From an uncultured Lachnospiraceae bacterium (GTDB lineage: Bacteria > Bacillota > Clostridia > Lachnospirales > Lachnospiraceae): 64,000 nt of DNA. Position numbers and translations under genes: made by a program. The notes under the pieces are model-generated. The model was given only the letters and a program-made list of their open reading frames with translations. It did not search any database and had not been told where the DNA came from. Shown here piece after piece: positions 32,941 to 42,236 of the stretch; the first letter of the stretch is position 1, and every line of letters begins with the position of its first letter. The DNA lies in the NCBI GenBank assembly GCA_934408585.1, contig CAKRVA010000001.1, positions 248,001 to 312,000 of the forward strand. The letters are read 5' to 3'.

Positions 32941-33198
32941 ATTTTTTATATGGGTAGAAAATATGCGCCCCTGCTTATTGCTGTGCCTTTTGGAGGCACT
33001 TAGGAATTCTTACAATTTTAAGCGGAAACAGCAATTTCCGTACATGGATGTACGGAAAAGGTGATACTGAGCCGGGATGGCGAATTATCACCGGTTGCGT
33101 CTTGACTTCTTATCTAAAATAAAAATTGTTAGAACTCCTTAGTGCCGCAAAACCGAACAGCAATAAGCAGGGGTGCATATTTCTCCGCATAAAAAATT
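32941..33198 (+). repeat. Structured palindromic element, copy 2 (candidate ncRNA)
   Basis: The arms 32961-32987 and about 33156-33180 are complementary, with GCTTATTGCTGT facing ACAGCAATAAGC. Pairing continues to 32941 and 33198. The arm sequence is unlike that of copies 1 and 3. Shared parts are TCTTACAATT/AATTGTTAGA and the core 33031-33098. There the first hairpin has a C-G pair (TTTCCGTAC/GTACGGAAA) where copies 1 and 3 have T-A, and the loop is again ATGGAT. It fills most of the 443-nt gap between the FNT channel and tRNA-Glu. Confidence 0.75.
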
Positions 33199-33233
33199 AT
33201 TTTCTTCTCCTGCCCACTTTTCAAAAAAAATGC

Positions 33234-33262
33234 TTGCATTATTATCTGACATATAATAAAAT
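33234..33262 (+). promoter_or_regulatory. Promoter of tRNA-Glu
   Basis: TTGCAT (33234-33239), 17 nt, TAAAAT (33257-33262), about 30 nt before the mature tRNA. Confidence 0.6.
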
Positions 33263-33291
33263 AATCAAGTGCGATACAAATTGCACAGTAT

Positions 33292-33363
33292 GGCTCGTTG
33301 GTCAAGCGGTTAAGACGCCGCCCTCTCACGGCGGAATCAGGGGTTCGATTCCCCTACGAGCTG
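33292..33363 (+). tRNA. tRNA-Glu (anticodon CTC)
   Basis: A cloverleaf of 72 nt folds completely. The acceptor is GGCTCGT/ACGAGCT (first pair G-T) and the D arm contains AAGCGGTTAAGA. The anticodon stem CCGCC/GGCGG carries loop CTCTCAC with anticodon CTC at 33325-33327. The T arm is AGGGG-TTCGATT-CCCCT. The discriminator is G. The 3' CCA is not encoded. Confidence 0.95.
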
Positions 33364-33392
33364 CGACTATTTTATGAATAGCCCAACCCTAC

Positions 33393-33428
33393 AAAAATGG
33401 TGTGTCCTTTCGGACACACCATTTTTTA
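33393..33428. terminator. Bidirectional terminator after tRNA-Glu
   Basis: AAAAATGGTGTGTCC and GGACACACCATTTTTT form a perfect stem with a TTTC loop and T runs both ways. It ends the tRNA transcript and the convergent ABC exporter operon. Confidence 0.93.
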
Positions 33429-33448
33429 TTTACAAAGTCATCATGATG

Positions 33449-35215
33449 TTAAACATAATACTGTGCCTGGGCTGCAAACATGGTTGCATATATTCCGCCC
33501 GGTCGATTTACCAGTTGCTCATGTGTTCCATATTCTTTAATGGTCTTATCGGAAAAAACTGCAATCTGGTCACTGAATTTGCAGGAGGACAGTCGATGGG
33601 AAATGTAAACGGCAGTCTTTCCTCCAATCAGGTCATCAAAATGTCGATATATTTCATACTCTGCCACCGGGTCAAGTGCTGCCGTCGGTTCATCCAGAAT
33701 TACCACCGGTGCATCCTTATATAAAGCACGCGCAATTGCCATTTTCTGCATCTCACCACCGGATGGCTCAATTCCTTCCTTGTCAAAACACTTATAAATT
33801 TGTGTATGAATTCCATTGGGAAGCGAAGCAATCAATTCACCAAGTCCACTGATATCACATACTCTGCTTATCTCTTCTTCGGATATCTTTTCATGATTTC
33901 CCAGCTTGATATTATCCTGCATAGACATTGCAAACATTTTGAAATCCTGAAATACGACTGCCAGCTCCTTCATGTATTCTTCATACGAATAATCCATAAT
34001 GTTCTTACCATTCAGTAAGATTTCTCCTTCATTCACTTCATACAGCCGACAAAGCAATTTTACAAATGTTGTTTTCCCTGCTCCGTTTAATCCCACAACA
34101 GATAAATGCTGTCCTGCCGGAATCACGATATTCACATTCCGAAGTACATATTCTTCTGTTTCAGGGTAGCGGAATGATACATTGCGGAACTCAATAACAG
34201 GCTGTTTTCCATTTTCAATGGATAAAGTTCCTGCATTAGCAGCATCTTCAATATCCATATATTTCACATACTCGCCCATAAATTTTAATTTTTTCTGCAA
34301 GTCCTGTATTTGATTTAAAATTCCCTGCAGACTATCCTTAAGTGTATTGGCAGAACCTGCCAAAAGTGTAAAATCGCCAAGTGAAATCATTCCAAGCATC
34401 AGCTTATATCCCAAATATCCATAAATGCACAGATTCTTCAAGAAATTTACCACACTGCCAATACAGTTCCAGCGACCGATTTTTTCAGCCGTATAACGGA
34501 ATGTGGATGAACACCGGTTCATTGTCTTTTGGAACTGTTCTTTCATCATTCCGGCAGCTCCGTAAAGCCGAATGCTTTTCGCATATTTAGGTTGTAATAC
34601 ATCCCATGTCATATAGCGGAAAGCACGATTGACTTTAGGAAATACCTCAAACTCAATCTGATAACACTTGTTTGTCTGCCATACTGCCACGGAACCGCCT
34701 ATTACTGCAAAGACACCCACGATAAGCAGAATCGGTGTCTTGGATGCAACAATAACCACAACTCCGGCAAATGTCAAAAGAAAGGAAAACAACTGCTGCA
34801 CACATTCACTTAGTCCTTTCATACCACCGGAGTACCATGCAATTCCTTCCTCTGCTTTGCGTCTTTGGTTCATGGTATCCGCACTCTCTGTCCTTGCATA
34901 CGGCATAGACATCGTCTTTATACTAATCTGATCGTATAAGTGACGTCCGAACCATTCATCATATCCGGCAAGTCTGCACTTTACGACATGAATCAATGCT
35001 AACAGCAGAATATTTCCAACAACAATCCCAACCGTCAGATATAGCAGATTTTCTACTCTTCGAGCTCCGGCAAGTTCTTCCAGAATATACTTTGAAAAGA
35101 ATAAATTCACAAATGGATAACCGGCATTAAGCAGGATACCGAGAAGAAGTAGTATAACGTAACACGGTTTTTCCCGCCATGCTAATCTATAAAAATAGTG
35201 AAACGTTTTACGCAT
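33449..35215 (-). CDS. ABC exporter half-transporter (TMD-NBD), second subunit
   Basis: This 588-residue protein has six membrane segments (residues 1-310) fused to a nucleotide-binding domain (about 345-588). The domain has Walker A VVGLNGAGKTT, signature EPSGGEMQKMAIARA, Walker B VVILDEPTAALDP and H-loop ISHRLSS. With the preceding gene, which it overlaps by 8 nt, it should form a heterodimeric exporter. The signature PSGGE is slightly non-standard, which is often seen when one site of a heterodimer is weak. It is the last gene of the MurNAc operon. The cargo is unknown. Confidence 0.9.
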   Translation of the reverse strand: MRKTFHYFYRLAWREKPCYVILLLLGILLNAGYPFVNLFFSKYILEELAGARRVENLLYLTVGIVVGNILLLALIHVVKCRLAGYDEWFGRHLYDQISIKTMSMPYARTESADTMNQRRKAEEGIAWYSGGMKGLSECVQQLFSFLLTFAGVVVIVASKTPILLIVGVFAVIGGSVAVWQTNKCYQIEFEVFPKVNRAFRYMTWDVLQPKYAKSIRLYGAAGMMKEQFQKTMNRCSSTFRYTAEKIGRWNCIGSVVNFLKNLCIYGYLGYKLMLGMISLGDFTLLAGSANTLKDSLQGILNQIQDLQKKLKFMGEYVKYMDIEDAANAGTLSIENGKQPVIEFRNVSFRYPETEEYVLRNVNIVIPAGQHLSVVGLNGAGKTTFVKLLCRLYEVNEGEILLNGKNIMDYSYEEYMKELAVVFQDFKMFAMSMQDNIKLGNHEKISEEEISRVCDISGLGELIASLPNGIHTQIYKCFDKEGIEPSGGEMQKMAIARALYKDAPVVILDEPTAALDPVAEYEIYRHFDDLIGGKTAVYISHRLSSCKFSDQIAVFSDKTIKEYGTHEQLVNRPGGIYATMFAAQAQYYV

Positions 35216-37112
35216 AGTTCACAGCCTCCTCCCGATAGTATTGCGCCTGTATCCGGAACAGTTCTTCGTATTTTCCCTGTTTTTTCATCAGTTCCTCATG
35301 ATTTCCATACTCTACAAGCATTCCATCTTCAAACATCGCAATTGCATCACAGAATTTTGTGCTTGATAATCTATGAGATATGTATACGCAGGTTTTTCCA
35401 CCTGTCATGTCATTAAAGCTTTCGTAGGATTTTGCTTCCGCGATTGCATCAAGTGCTGCTGTCGGTTCATCCAGCACCATGACCGGTGCCGATTTATACA
35501 ATGCCCTTGCCAGCATCAGCTTTTGCTTCTGCCCTCCTGATAACTCCGTTCCGTCATCCTCCAGGTTTTTATATAAATATGTATCCAATCCTTTTGGCAA
35601 ATGCTCTATTTTTTCCTGCAAATCCGCTTTCCGGATTGCCGCTTCTATTCTCTCCCGGCTCCTGATATTTTCATCCTGCATTGCTACATTTTGTACAATT
35701 GAAAATGCCAGACTTTCATCCTCCTGGAAAACAGGTGAAATCAGTTCCCAGTATTCATTCAAATCATATTCGGCAATATTTTTTCCATTTAGATATATAA
35801 TTCCCTCAGTTGGTTCATACAATCTGCATAACAGTTTGACAAATGTCGTCTTTCCTGCACCATTCAATCCAACAACAGCCAGTTTTTCTCCTGCTTTTAT
35901 GGTAATTGACAGATTCCGTAAAGCATATGTATCTGTTCCCGGATATCGAAATGAAACATTTTCAAACCGGAATTCATAATTTCCCTTCTCATCCCATGAA
36001 TTATGATGAGATTTCTCGTATGCTTCCTCACACGCCTGTAAATCCTTTTTAAAATTACTCTTTTGCATGATTTCTTTTGCCACGCCGGGGATTCCCTGTT
36101 CATCACTTTCAATAAATGCCCGAAAATCATTGATATGCAGACTCTCCTTATTGATACGGATTACCTTTTCAAAAATATCATCCAATGCAGTAGATGCACT
36201 ATGCACACTTCCCAGATACAGTGTAAAGTCTGCAACACTCATACCTGCGGTAAGAACGAGATAAATCAACAGACCATACGATACTGCCTCCTGTATAAAA
36301 AACAGGAAATCACCAATCAAATAATTTCTGGCATATCGATGTTGTGCTTTTACCGCCTGCTTATTCAACAGGTTCGTATAATGATGCAGCAATCGCTTCA
36401 ATGGTTTTTGCATCTGAAACAGCCGGATGTCCTTTCCATAAGAAAAATCCCCTATATCCGACTGATATTTTTGACTTGCCATCTCTTCCCTGGCAACCTG
36501 ATTTTCACATAATTCTTTCTCATAAACAGATGCACGGTTCATCAGATCGAAACGAACATATGATATGACGAGAATCAGCATTACCAATACAGGATTCACA
36601 AGGCAAATTAACACCAATGCCATAATTGCTTTGATAAACAGCGGAAGTACCTGATTTCCCCAATACTGGATTCCAGCCACTCCATTTCCATTATTATTAA
36701 TTGCTCTCCTTGCCTTTGTAACTGCCGTCTGTACTTCAGGATTTTCATGCATCGGATATGGCATGGTCCAGACCTTCGTTGTCCAGAATAATGCAAAATG
36801 ATACTCCACATCATGCATTCTTCCCTCTGCGCCCTTGTCCGATAAGTTGGAAATCACAAGCATAACCAGTTCGATTACGGACGCAGCTAATACAAGATAT
36901 AGTGCCTGTTGTACTTTATCCCCGGCATTCCCCTCCATCTGAAATATCTGTATGAGCCATTTTATGGCATAAAGCCATACAAACGTCGAAAGTCCTGCCA
37001 TAATTCCATGAATTACCGTCAGCGGAAGTACCATTGGCTGCCACTTGCGGATTCCGGCAACAACATACTTTATATTTTCCCAAAGCGAATATGACACAGC
37101 TTTTTTCTTCAT
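35208..37112 (-). CDS. ABC exporter half-transporter (TMD-NBD), first subunit
   Basis: This 634-residue protein has an N-terminal six-span domain (about 25-330), a linker with EACEEAYEKSHHNSWDEKGN, and an NBD carrying VVGLNGAGKTT, the canonical signature ELSGGQKQKLMLARA, VMVLDEPTAALDA and ISHRLSS. It pairs with the next gene. It starts 12 nt after the NamZ-like gene in the same direction, so it belongs to the murK-murQ-namZ transcript. Such exporters move peptides, lipids or drugs. A link to wall fragments is possible only by context. Confidence 0.9.
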   Translation of the reverse strand: MKKKAVSYSLWENIKYVVAGIRKWQPMVLPLTVIHGIMAGLSTFVWLYAIKWLIQIFQMEGNAGDKVQQALYLVLAASVIELVMLVISNLSDKGAEGRMHDVEYHFALFWTTKVWTMPYPMHENPEVQTAVTKARRAINNNGNGVAGIQYWGNQVLPLFIKAIMALVLICLVNPVLVMLILVISYVRFDLMNRASVYEKELCENQVAREEMASQKYQSDIGDFSYGKDIRLFQMQKPLKRLLHHYTNLLNKQAVKAQHRYARNYLIGDFLFFIQEAVSYGLLIYLVLTAGMSVADFTLYLGSVHSASTALDDIFEKVIRINKESLHINDFRAFIESDEQGIPGVAKEIMQKSNFKKDLQACEEAYEKSHHNSWDEKGNYEFRFENVSFRYPGTDTYALRNLSITIKAGEKLAVVGLNGAGKTTFVKLLCRLYEPTEGIIYLNGKNIAEYDLNEYWELISPVFQEDESLAFSIVQNVAMQDENIRSRERIEAAIRKADLQEKIEHLPKGLDTYLYKNLEDDGTELSGGQKQKLMLARALYKSAPVMVLDEPTAALDAIAEAKSYESFNDMTGGKTCVYISHRLSSTKFCDAIAMFEDGMLVEYGNHEELMKKQGKYEELFRIQAQYYREEAVNYA

Positions 37113-37124
37113 TCGTTTCCCCTC

Positions 37125-38264
37125 CTAATAGATATGATACTTCTGTTTCCTATGGTAAAATTCTTCACTATCTGCCTCATAGGATGAAAGCAGCTTCTCC
37201 TTATTCCAATTTCCAAGAAGCGCATCATCCCCGGAAAGCAGTGCCAGCATAGGTTTCTTTCCGTCTTCTATCGGCGGAAGAATCCGGAACTTTTCACCAT
37301 AGTCTTCCCGTACCATATCAAGCAGAGTAATTCCAAGCGTTACGGGGCGAAAAGCCTTGTAATCCGTCACATGGAACACTACACCGGAACAGGGAACCTT
37401 CTCATATTTTGAAGCAAAAGGAATGAACCAGATTGGCGTGGTAATAACTCCCGGCAGTTTTTCCCGGTTTAATTTCTGTGACAAATCCTCTCCATTTATA
37501 TAATCTGCACCAATGATACGAAACGGTGCTGCTGTTCCCCGTCCTTCGGACAGGTTGGTTCCCTCCAGCAGACATAATCCCGGATAACAGAGTACTGATT
37601 CAAAGTTCATCAATGCAGGGCTGGGAGCTATCCAGATTTTCTCCCATTCAGGGAAAATCATGGAACGTTTCCACCCGGAGCAGGGTACAACCTGAAGGTT
37701 GCATCCAATCTTCTCTTCCTGATTCAGCATCAATGCTGCTTCTCCCACTGTCAATCCATATCGATAAGGTATTTTGCAGCAACCTACAAAACTGCGGAAA
37801 TCGTCCTTAAGGATATTTCCTTCTACAATTTCTCCTCCCAGGGGATTTGGTCTGTCCAGCACCATTAATTTTTTCCCTGCTGCTGCACAGTCCAGCATCC
37901 CATTTCGCAGGGTAGATAAATAAGTAAAAAAACGCACGCCGACATCCTGAATATCATAGACCAGCAAATCAAACTGCTCTAACATCTCTTTTGTAAAATG
38001 TCTGCCATTTTCACCATACAGGCTATAAACAGGAATTCCGGTATCGGGGTCACGATATTGTCCCACCAGTTCTCCGGCTCCAACATTCCCTTTCAGACCA
38101 TGTTCAGGGCCAAACAGTGCCGTCAGATGACAATTTTCCTGCAACACCTTAATATCTGACTGAAGCTGACTGTTTCTTCCTGTAATATTCGTAAGAAGAG
38201 CTACTTTAACATCCTTCAGTTCTTTTTCATATTCCTGAATATGATCAATTCCATATTGCACCAT
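37125..38264 (-). CDS. namZ: NamZ/DUF1343 exo-beta-N-acetylmuramidase, cytosolic
   Basis: NamZ (DUF1343) releases MurNAc from the non-reducing end of peptidoglycan fragments. The 379-residue protein has family blocks VALLTNITGRN, LFGPEHGLKGNVGAGE, VYSLYGENGRHFTKEML, LLVYDIQDVGVRFFTYLSTL, MVLDRPNPLGGEIVEG, PYRYGLTVGEAALMLN and SLCYPGLCLLEGTNLSEGRGT-type substrate residues (CLLEGTNLSEGRGTAAPF). Unlike Bacillus NamZ it has no signal peptide, so the substrate must be imported first. It sits 3 nt after murQ, which would process the phosphorylated product. Confidence 0.9.
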   Translation of the reverse strand: MVQYGIDHIQEYEKELKDVKVALLTNITGRNSQLQSDIKVLQENCHLTALFGPEHGLKGNVGAGELVGQYRDPDTGIPVYSLYGENGRHFTKEMLEQFDLLVYDIQDVGVRFFTYLSTLRNGMLDCAAAGKKLMVLDRPNPLGGEIVEGNILKDDFRSFVGCCKIPYRYGLTVGEAALMLNQEEKIGCNLQVVPCSGWKRSMIFPEWEKIWIAPSPALMNFESVLCYPGLCLLEGTNLSEGRGTAAPFRIIGADYINGEDLSQKLNREKLPGVITTPIWFIPFASKYEKVPCSGVVFHVTDYKAFRPVTLGITLLDMVREDYGEKFRILPPIEDGKKPMLALLSGDDALLGNWNKEKLLSSYEADSEEFYHRKQKYHIY

Positions 38265-38267
38265 ATC

Positions 38268-39173
38268 CTATTTCTCCATTTTCTTACAAATTGCTTTTGA
38301 TACATGTCCATGGGCTGCATTCAACTCCTGTAGTGCTTTTTCTGCATCTACCTGATTTTCTATCATTACAATGGCGGTCTTCGGTCTGTAATCACAAAGT
38401 CCCAAAATTTCTTTTGCATTTTCCCTGGATACGCCAGTAGCATTTTGAACAATAGTTGCACAACGCTCTACCAGTTTCTGATTCGAAGGTTTCACATCAA
38501 CCATAAGATTACCATATACTTTACCCATCTTTATCATGGCACCAGTGGACAGCATATTTAATACCATTTTCTGAGCCGTTCCGCTTTTCATTCTGGTAGA
38601 GCCGGTTATTACTTCTGCTCCTGGCATCGGTGCAATTCCTATGTCTGCCAGACAATCAATTTCCGAATTCTTACAACAAGTCACACTAATCACTGTAGCA
38701 CCAATTGATTTTGCATATTTCATAGCGCCAATCACATAGGGTGTCCTGCCGGAAGCTGCAATTCCTACGAGAATATCCCCTTTTGCAAATTCAATTTCCT
38801 TTAAATCCCTGACTCCTAATTTTTCATCATCCTCGGCACCCTCGACTGCCTGGAAAATTGCTGCATCTCCCCCTGCCATCAGCGCCACGATTTGTTCTGG
38901 GGATGTAGAATAAGTTGGTGGGCACTCTGCAGCATCCAATACTCCCAGCCTTCCGGAAGTACCGCAGCCAATATATATCAGTCGACCACCCTTTTCCAAC
39001 CTATTTGCAATCACGTCTACTGCTGCCGCAATATTAGGTAACTCCTTTTCCACCGCCATTGCAACTTTCTTATCCTCTTCATTCATAAGTTGTACCATCT
39101 CCAGCGTAGACATCTCATCTATATGTAACGTATTTTCGTTTCTTTGTTCCGTTGCTATTTTGCTAATTTCCAT
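38268..39173 (-). CDS. murQ: N-acetylmuramic acid 6-phosphate etherase
   Basis: MurQ cleaves the lactyl ether of MurNAc-6-phosphate, giving GlcNAc-6-phosphate and D-lactate. The 301-residue product has the SIS-domain signature IYIGCGTSGRLGVLDAAECPP (split: IYIGCGTSGRLG, LDAAECPPTYS). It also has GIAASGRTPYVIGAMKYA and TGSTRMKSGTAQKMVLNML, all diagnostic. The C-terminal UBA-like helices follow. The ATG overlaps the ribosome site in the kinase stop region (GGAGGAATAA). It is the central step of the MurNAc recycling operon. Confidence 0.96.
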   Translation of the reverse strand: MEISKIATEQRNENTLHIDEMSTLEMVQLMNEEDKKVAMAVEKELPNIAAAVDVIANRLEKGGRLIYIGCGTSGRLGVLDAAECPPTYSTSPEQIVALMAGGDAAIFQAVEGAEDDEKLGVRDLKEIEFAKGDILVGIAASGRTPYVIGAMKYAKSIGATVISVTCCKNSEIDCLADIGIAPMPGAEVITGSTRMKSGTAQKMVLNMLSTGAMIKMGKVYGNLMVDVKPSNQKLVERCATIVQNATGVSRENAKEILGLCDYRPKTAIVMIENQVDAEKALQELNAAHGHVSKAICKKMEK

Positions 39174-40067
39174 TTATTCCTCCAAAAGTGTCTTTGCCAT
39201 CATTACCGCGCCGATTGCTGCACTATGCTTCGGTGCTACGCAATCAAAACCAGGACAGCCTTTTTCTATTTCCCGAATGACAAATTTTCGATATATTGTA
39301 TCATTCTCCAAAAGACCACCACACAATGCAACCTCACCCGTCTTCATACGTAACTGTCTGACTGCTGCTATTACCTGTTTACTAACAGAAAAAGCATTAT
39401 CCTGTAAAATTTTTATAGAAACTGCATCTCCCTGTGACGCTGCCTGTTCCACTAATTGTGATATCTGTGCCACATAACTTTTATTATTTTTATATGTATA
39501 ATCTATAATCTTCTGTCGACTATTCAAACTTAATTGTTCGTTTAACAATTCTGCCAACTGAGTCGGTTCACCATATCCATCTTTCAAATGAGTAACTGCC
39601 TGCAGAGCATCTCTTCCAATTGCATAACCACTACCTTCATCTCCTATGAGATGTCCCCAGCCTCCAACACGGATGTTTTTTCCTTCCTTATTTCGTCCAT
39701 AGCAAATGGAACCAGTACCCGCTATTAAGGCCACTCCCTCCTTTCCTTCTAGTGCTCCCCAAAAAGCAATCTCATGATCTCCTATGAGCTTCCATTTTTT
39801 AATACCAGATTGTTCCATTGCAGAATCTATCATTTTTTTCATCCGGGGATTGCTTACTCCGGCTGCACCTATACAGATGGAAACACACTCTCCTCGTTTT
39901 TGCAAAAAATCGCATATCTGTATCAGTAAATCAGATAGTCCTGTTTCACCAATACTATTCAGATTAAAGGCTCCAAATTTTTCTTCTGCAATAATTTTAC
40001 CTTGTAAATCCTGACAAATTACTTTTGTCTTTGTTCCTCCGCCATCAATACCTGCTATTATTTTCAT
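39174..40067 (-). CDS. murK: MurNAc/GlcNAc kinase (BadF/BadG family)
   Basis: This ASKHA-fold kinase (297 aa) phosphorylates an amino sugar at O6. Motifs are IAGIDGGGTKTKVICQD (phosphate 1), CIGAAGVSNPRM, ALIAGTGSICYGRN (phosphate 2), GGWGHLIGDEGSGYAIG and ALCGGLLEND (adenosine). Placement directly before murQ argues for MurNAc as substrate, as with MurK of Clostridium, which also takes GlcNAc. The frame opens at 40079, but ATG 40067 follows GAGGT and fits the family start MKIIAGIDGGG. It heads a five-gene operon. Confidence 0.88.
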   Translation of the reverse strand: MKIIAGIDGGGTKTKVICQDLQGKIIAEEKFGAFNLNSIGETGLSDLLIQICDFLQKRGECVSICIGAAGVSNPRMKKMIDSAMEQSGIKKWKLIGDHEIAFWGALEGKEGVALIAGTGSICYGRNKEGKNIRVGGWGHLIGDEGSGYAIGRDALQAVTHLKDGYGEPTQLAELLNEQLSLNSRQKIIDYTYKNNKSYVAQISQLVEQAASQGDAVSIKILQDNAFSVSKQVIAAVRQLRMKTGEVALCGGLLENDTIYRKFVIREIEKGCPGFDCVAPKHSAAIGAVMMAKTLLEE

Positions 40068-40270
40068 TTCATACCTCATTTCTGAAGCTATATGTCACAC
40101 GATTTCTTATAATAACATAATATCATAACGATTTGTTTTGAGATATATTATTTTTTATATGTGTTGCATTCAGAAATTATATATGCGAATTCGTTCCGTA
40201 AATGATATGATATAATAGCTATATGAAAATGTATATGACCGATACTGACAGAGAAAGGATGCATGAAAGT

Positions 40271-41212
40271 ATGAATACTTTACTTTTCCGTTATGCCGTA
40301 GAAATTGAAAAAGCCGGCTCTATTACACAAGCCGCCCAGAATCTTTATATGGCACAGCCCAATCTGAGTAAAGCAATCAAAGAATTGGAAAGCGAAATCG
40401 GATACCCTATTTTCGAAAGGAAATCCAGTGGAATCCGTGTAACGGAAAAAGGAAGTGAGTTTCTTTATCATGCACAGAAAATGCTGGATCAGTTAGAAGA
40501 AATCGAGAAAATTTCGCACCGTGATGAAAAAGAGCATGGACGTCGTTTTAAACTCGCCATTCCCCGTGGAAGCTATATTGCAAATGGATATACTTCCTTT
40601 ATTGCAGAGCTCCCGCTTTCAGACGGAATGGAAATTACCATCAATGAAACAAACGCCCTAAAGACGATAGATTGTGTTGTAAACCGGGGATATAACATGG
40701 GAATTATCCGCTATCCGGTCAATGAAGAAGATTATTTCCGCACGGCACTCAAAAATAATGATTTAATTCATGAAACCATTTGGAAATTTGAATATGTTCT
40801 TGTTATGAGCAATGAACATCCGCTTGCCACAAAATCCAACATTACCTGTGAAGATTTAGATGAATATGTAAAAATAACACACGCAGATATTGAAATTCCA
40901 CACTCAAAGCCATCTTATCGGGAAGCTTCAGTCAATGAGCCATCCAATGCAAAAACCATTTATGTCTATGAGCGTGGAAGTCAGTTTGATCTTCTGGCAA
41001 ATGTTCCTACCACCTATATGTGGGTATCTCCGATTCCTGATGCACTTCTGGAAAAGAACCATCTGATTCAGCGCGGCTGCAAATCAGAACATAACCTTTA
41101 TAAAGATGTCTTAATTTACCGCTCTGACTATACGCTGAGTGAAGATGATAAACTTTTCCAGAAGAAATTATATGAAGCAAAAGTGGATGTTGCATCTGTA
41201 AAATATAATTAA
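40271..41212 (+). CDS. LysR-family transcriptional regulator
   Basis: This is a tetrameric DNA-binding regulator of 313 residues from the chosen start. The winged helix-turn-helix (residues 1-60) reads RYAVEIEKAGSITQAAQNLY, then QPNLSKAIKELESEIG and FERKSSGIRVTEKG. An effector-binding domain follows (about 90-300). The frame extends to 40223, but MNTLLFRYAVEIE is the usual family start, with AAAGG upstream. It is divergent from the murK operon across 200 nt, so control by a wall-derived ligand is plausible. A TATAAT lies at 40211-40216. No clear T-N11-A box was chosen. Confidence 0.88.
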   Translation: MNTLLFRYAVEIEKAGSITQAAQNLYMAQPNLSKAIKELESEIGYPIFERKSSGIRVTEKGSEFLYHAQKMLDQLEEIEKISHRDEKEHGRRFKLAIPRGSYIANGYTSFIAELPLSDGMEITINETNALKTIDCVVNRGYNMGIIRYPVNEEDYFRTALKNNDLIHETIWKFEYVLVMSNEHPLATKSNITCEDLDEYVKITHADIEIPHSKPSYREASVNEPSNAKTIYVYERGSQFDLLANVPTTYMWVSPIPDALLEKNHLIQRGCKSEHNLYKDVLIYRSDYTLSEDDKLFQKKLYEAKVDVASVKYN

Positions 41213-41216
41213 ATGC

Positions 41217-42017
41217 CTACGCTATCATATTGTTCTTTAAACAGTTGACACAATATGTAATCAGATTTACCAGCCAGATAATCGCTATCAGAAGATAGGA
41301 TAATAAACCAACTTTAAAAAACATTCCAAAGATCTCTACACAGCAAAATAAAACACAGCATGTAATATGTACATTAATAAATGAATGGTACGCAGCTTCG
41401 TATATGGCTCTTTTCTCAGCTTCATCACAACTTGCCAGCCATTTTTTTCGAAACTTAAAGTCAAAGACACTTCCACGTTTTTCAGGATTTATCTGTTTTT
41501 CAAAATTGATACATGCTTTCTGCAGAAAAATATTCAGGAATATAAACACCAGAAATGATAGGATATAAAACATTTCAAAAAATCCCCTATGCATATCACG
41601 TTCTACCATCTGATAGGTTGCAAATCCAAAGCATATCATTAAAACAATATAAATCAGATTTGAAACCACAATTCCCCTGGATAGATTTTTTTCAACCTGT
41701 TCAATTACATTTTCTTCTTCTCCATCCCATGCCCGATATGACTTTTTGGCCCTTCCATAAAAGTACAATCCTATTCCGAGCATTAAAAATGCAATCACAT
41801 AAGTAAGGATTCTTGCGACATTCGTAACATTCTGCTGCAATTGAGCATATGTATTCCAAACACCGTTTATTTCCTGAAAATAAAAGTGCATCCAATTTCC
41901 GAATAATCCTATAATTCCTCCAAGTATGCCCGCCAGCACACAAATAACAACAAATGACTTTACATGACGTTTGTCTTCTTTTTGTACTTTTGAATCTTCC
42001 TTCCAATCATTCGCCAT
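41217..42017 (-). CDS. DUF3169-family membrane protein
   Basis: This 266-residue protein has six membrane segments (about 20-42, 60-85, 110-132, 140-165, 215-237, 243-262). A soluble loop contains SVFDFKFRKKWLASCDEAEKR, a pattern I associate with DUF3169. Such proteins typically follow a small XRE regulator, as here. Their role is unknown. ATG 42017 overlaps the regulator's end by 11 nt and follows GGAGAAG. The longer frame to 42059 runs inside the regulator gene. The convergent LysR gene ends 4 nt away with no clear terminator between them. Confidence 0.8.
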   Translation of the reverse strand: MANDWKEDSKVQKEDKRHVKSFVVICVLAGILGGIIGLFGNWMHFYFQEINGVWNTYAQLQQNVTNVARILTYVIAFLMLGIGLYFYGRAKKSYRAWDGEEENVIEQVEKNLSRGIVVSNLIYIVLMICFGFATYQMVERDMHRGFFEMFYILSFLVFIFLNIFLQKACINFEKQINPEKRGSVFDFKFRKKWLASCDEAEKRAIYEAAYHSFINVHITCCVLFCCVEIFGMFFKVGLLSYLLIAIIWLVNLITYCVNCLKNNMIA

Positions 42018-42234
42018 GATCTTCTTCTCCTTCCACTTCCTCATATTCAAATACCTCATTTACACTTTTTCCAAAAACCCGTGCAATTTTGATTGCCAGC
42101 GTAACAGAAGGTGAATAATCGCCACGTTCAATCAGGCTGATGGTCTGACGGCTTGCGCCCACCATTGCTCCCAGCTCCTGCTGATTGATTCCAAGCCTTG
42201 CACGGTTCTCTTTCAATTTATTATATAGAGGCAT
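42007..42234 (-). CDS. XRE-family helix-turn-helix regulator
   Basis: This 75-residue repressor-like protein consists almost wholly of one HTH_3 domain: LKENRARLGINQQELGAMVG, then SRQTISLIERGDYSPSVTLA, followed by an acidic tail EYEEVEGEEDHGE. It is flanked by a CPBP protease gene 2 nt upstream and a DUF3169 gene overlapping downstream. Palindromes in the operon promoter (43166-43247) are likely targets, so autoregulation is inferred. Confidence 0.92.
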   Translation of the reverse strand: MPLYNKLKENRARLGINQQELGAMVGASRQTISLIERGDYSPSVTLAIKIARVFGKSVNEVFEYEEVEGEEDHGE

Positions 42235-42236
42235 CT

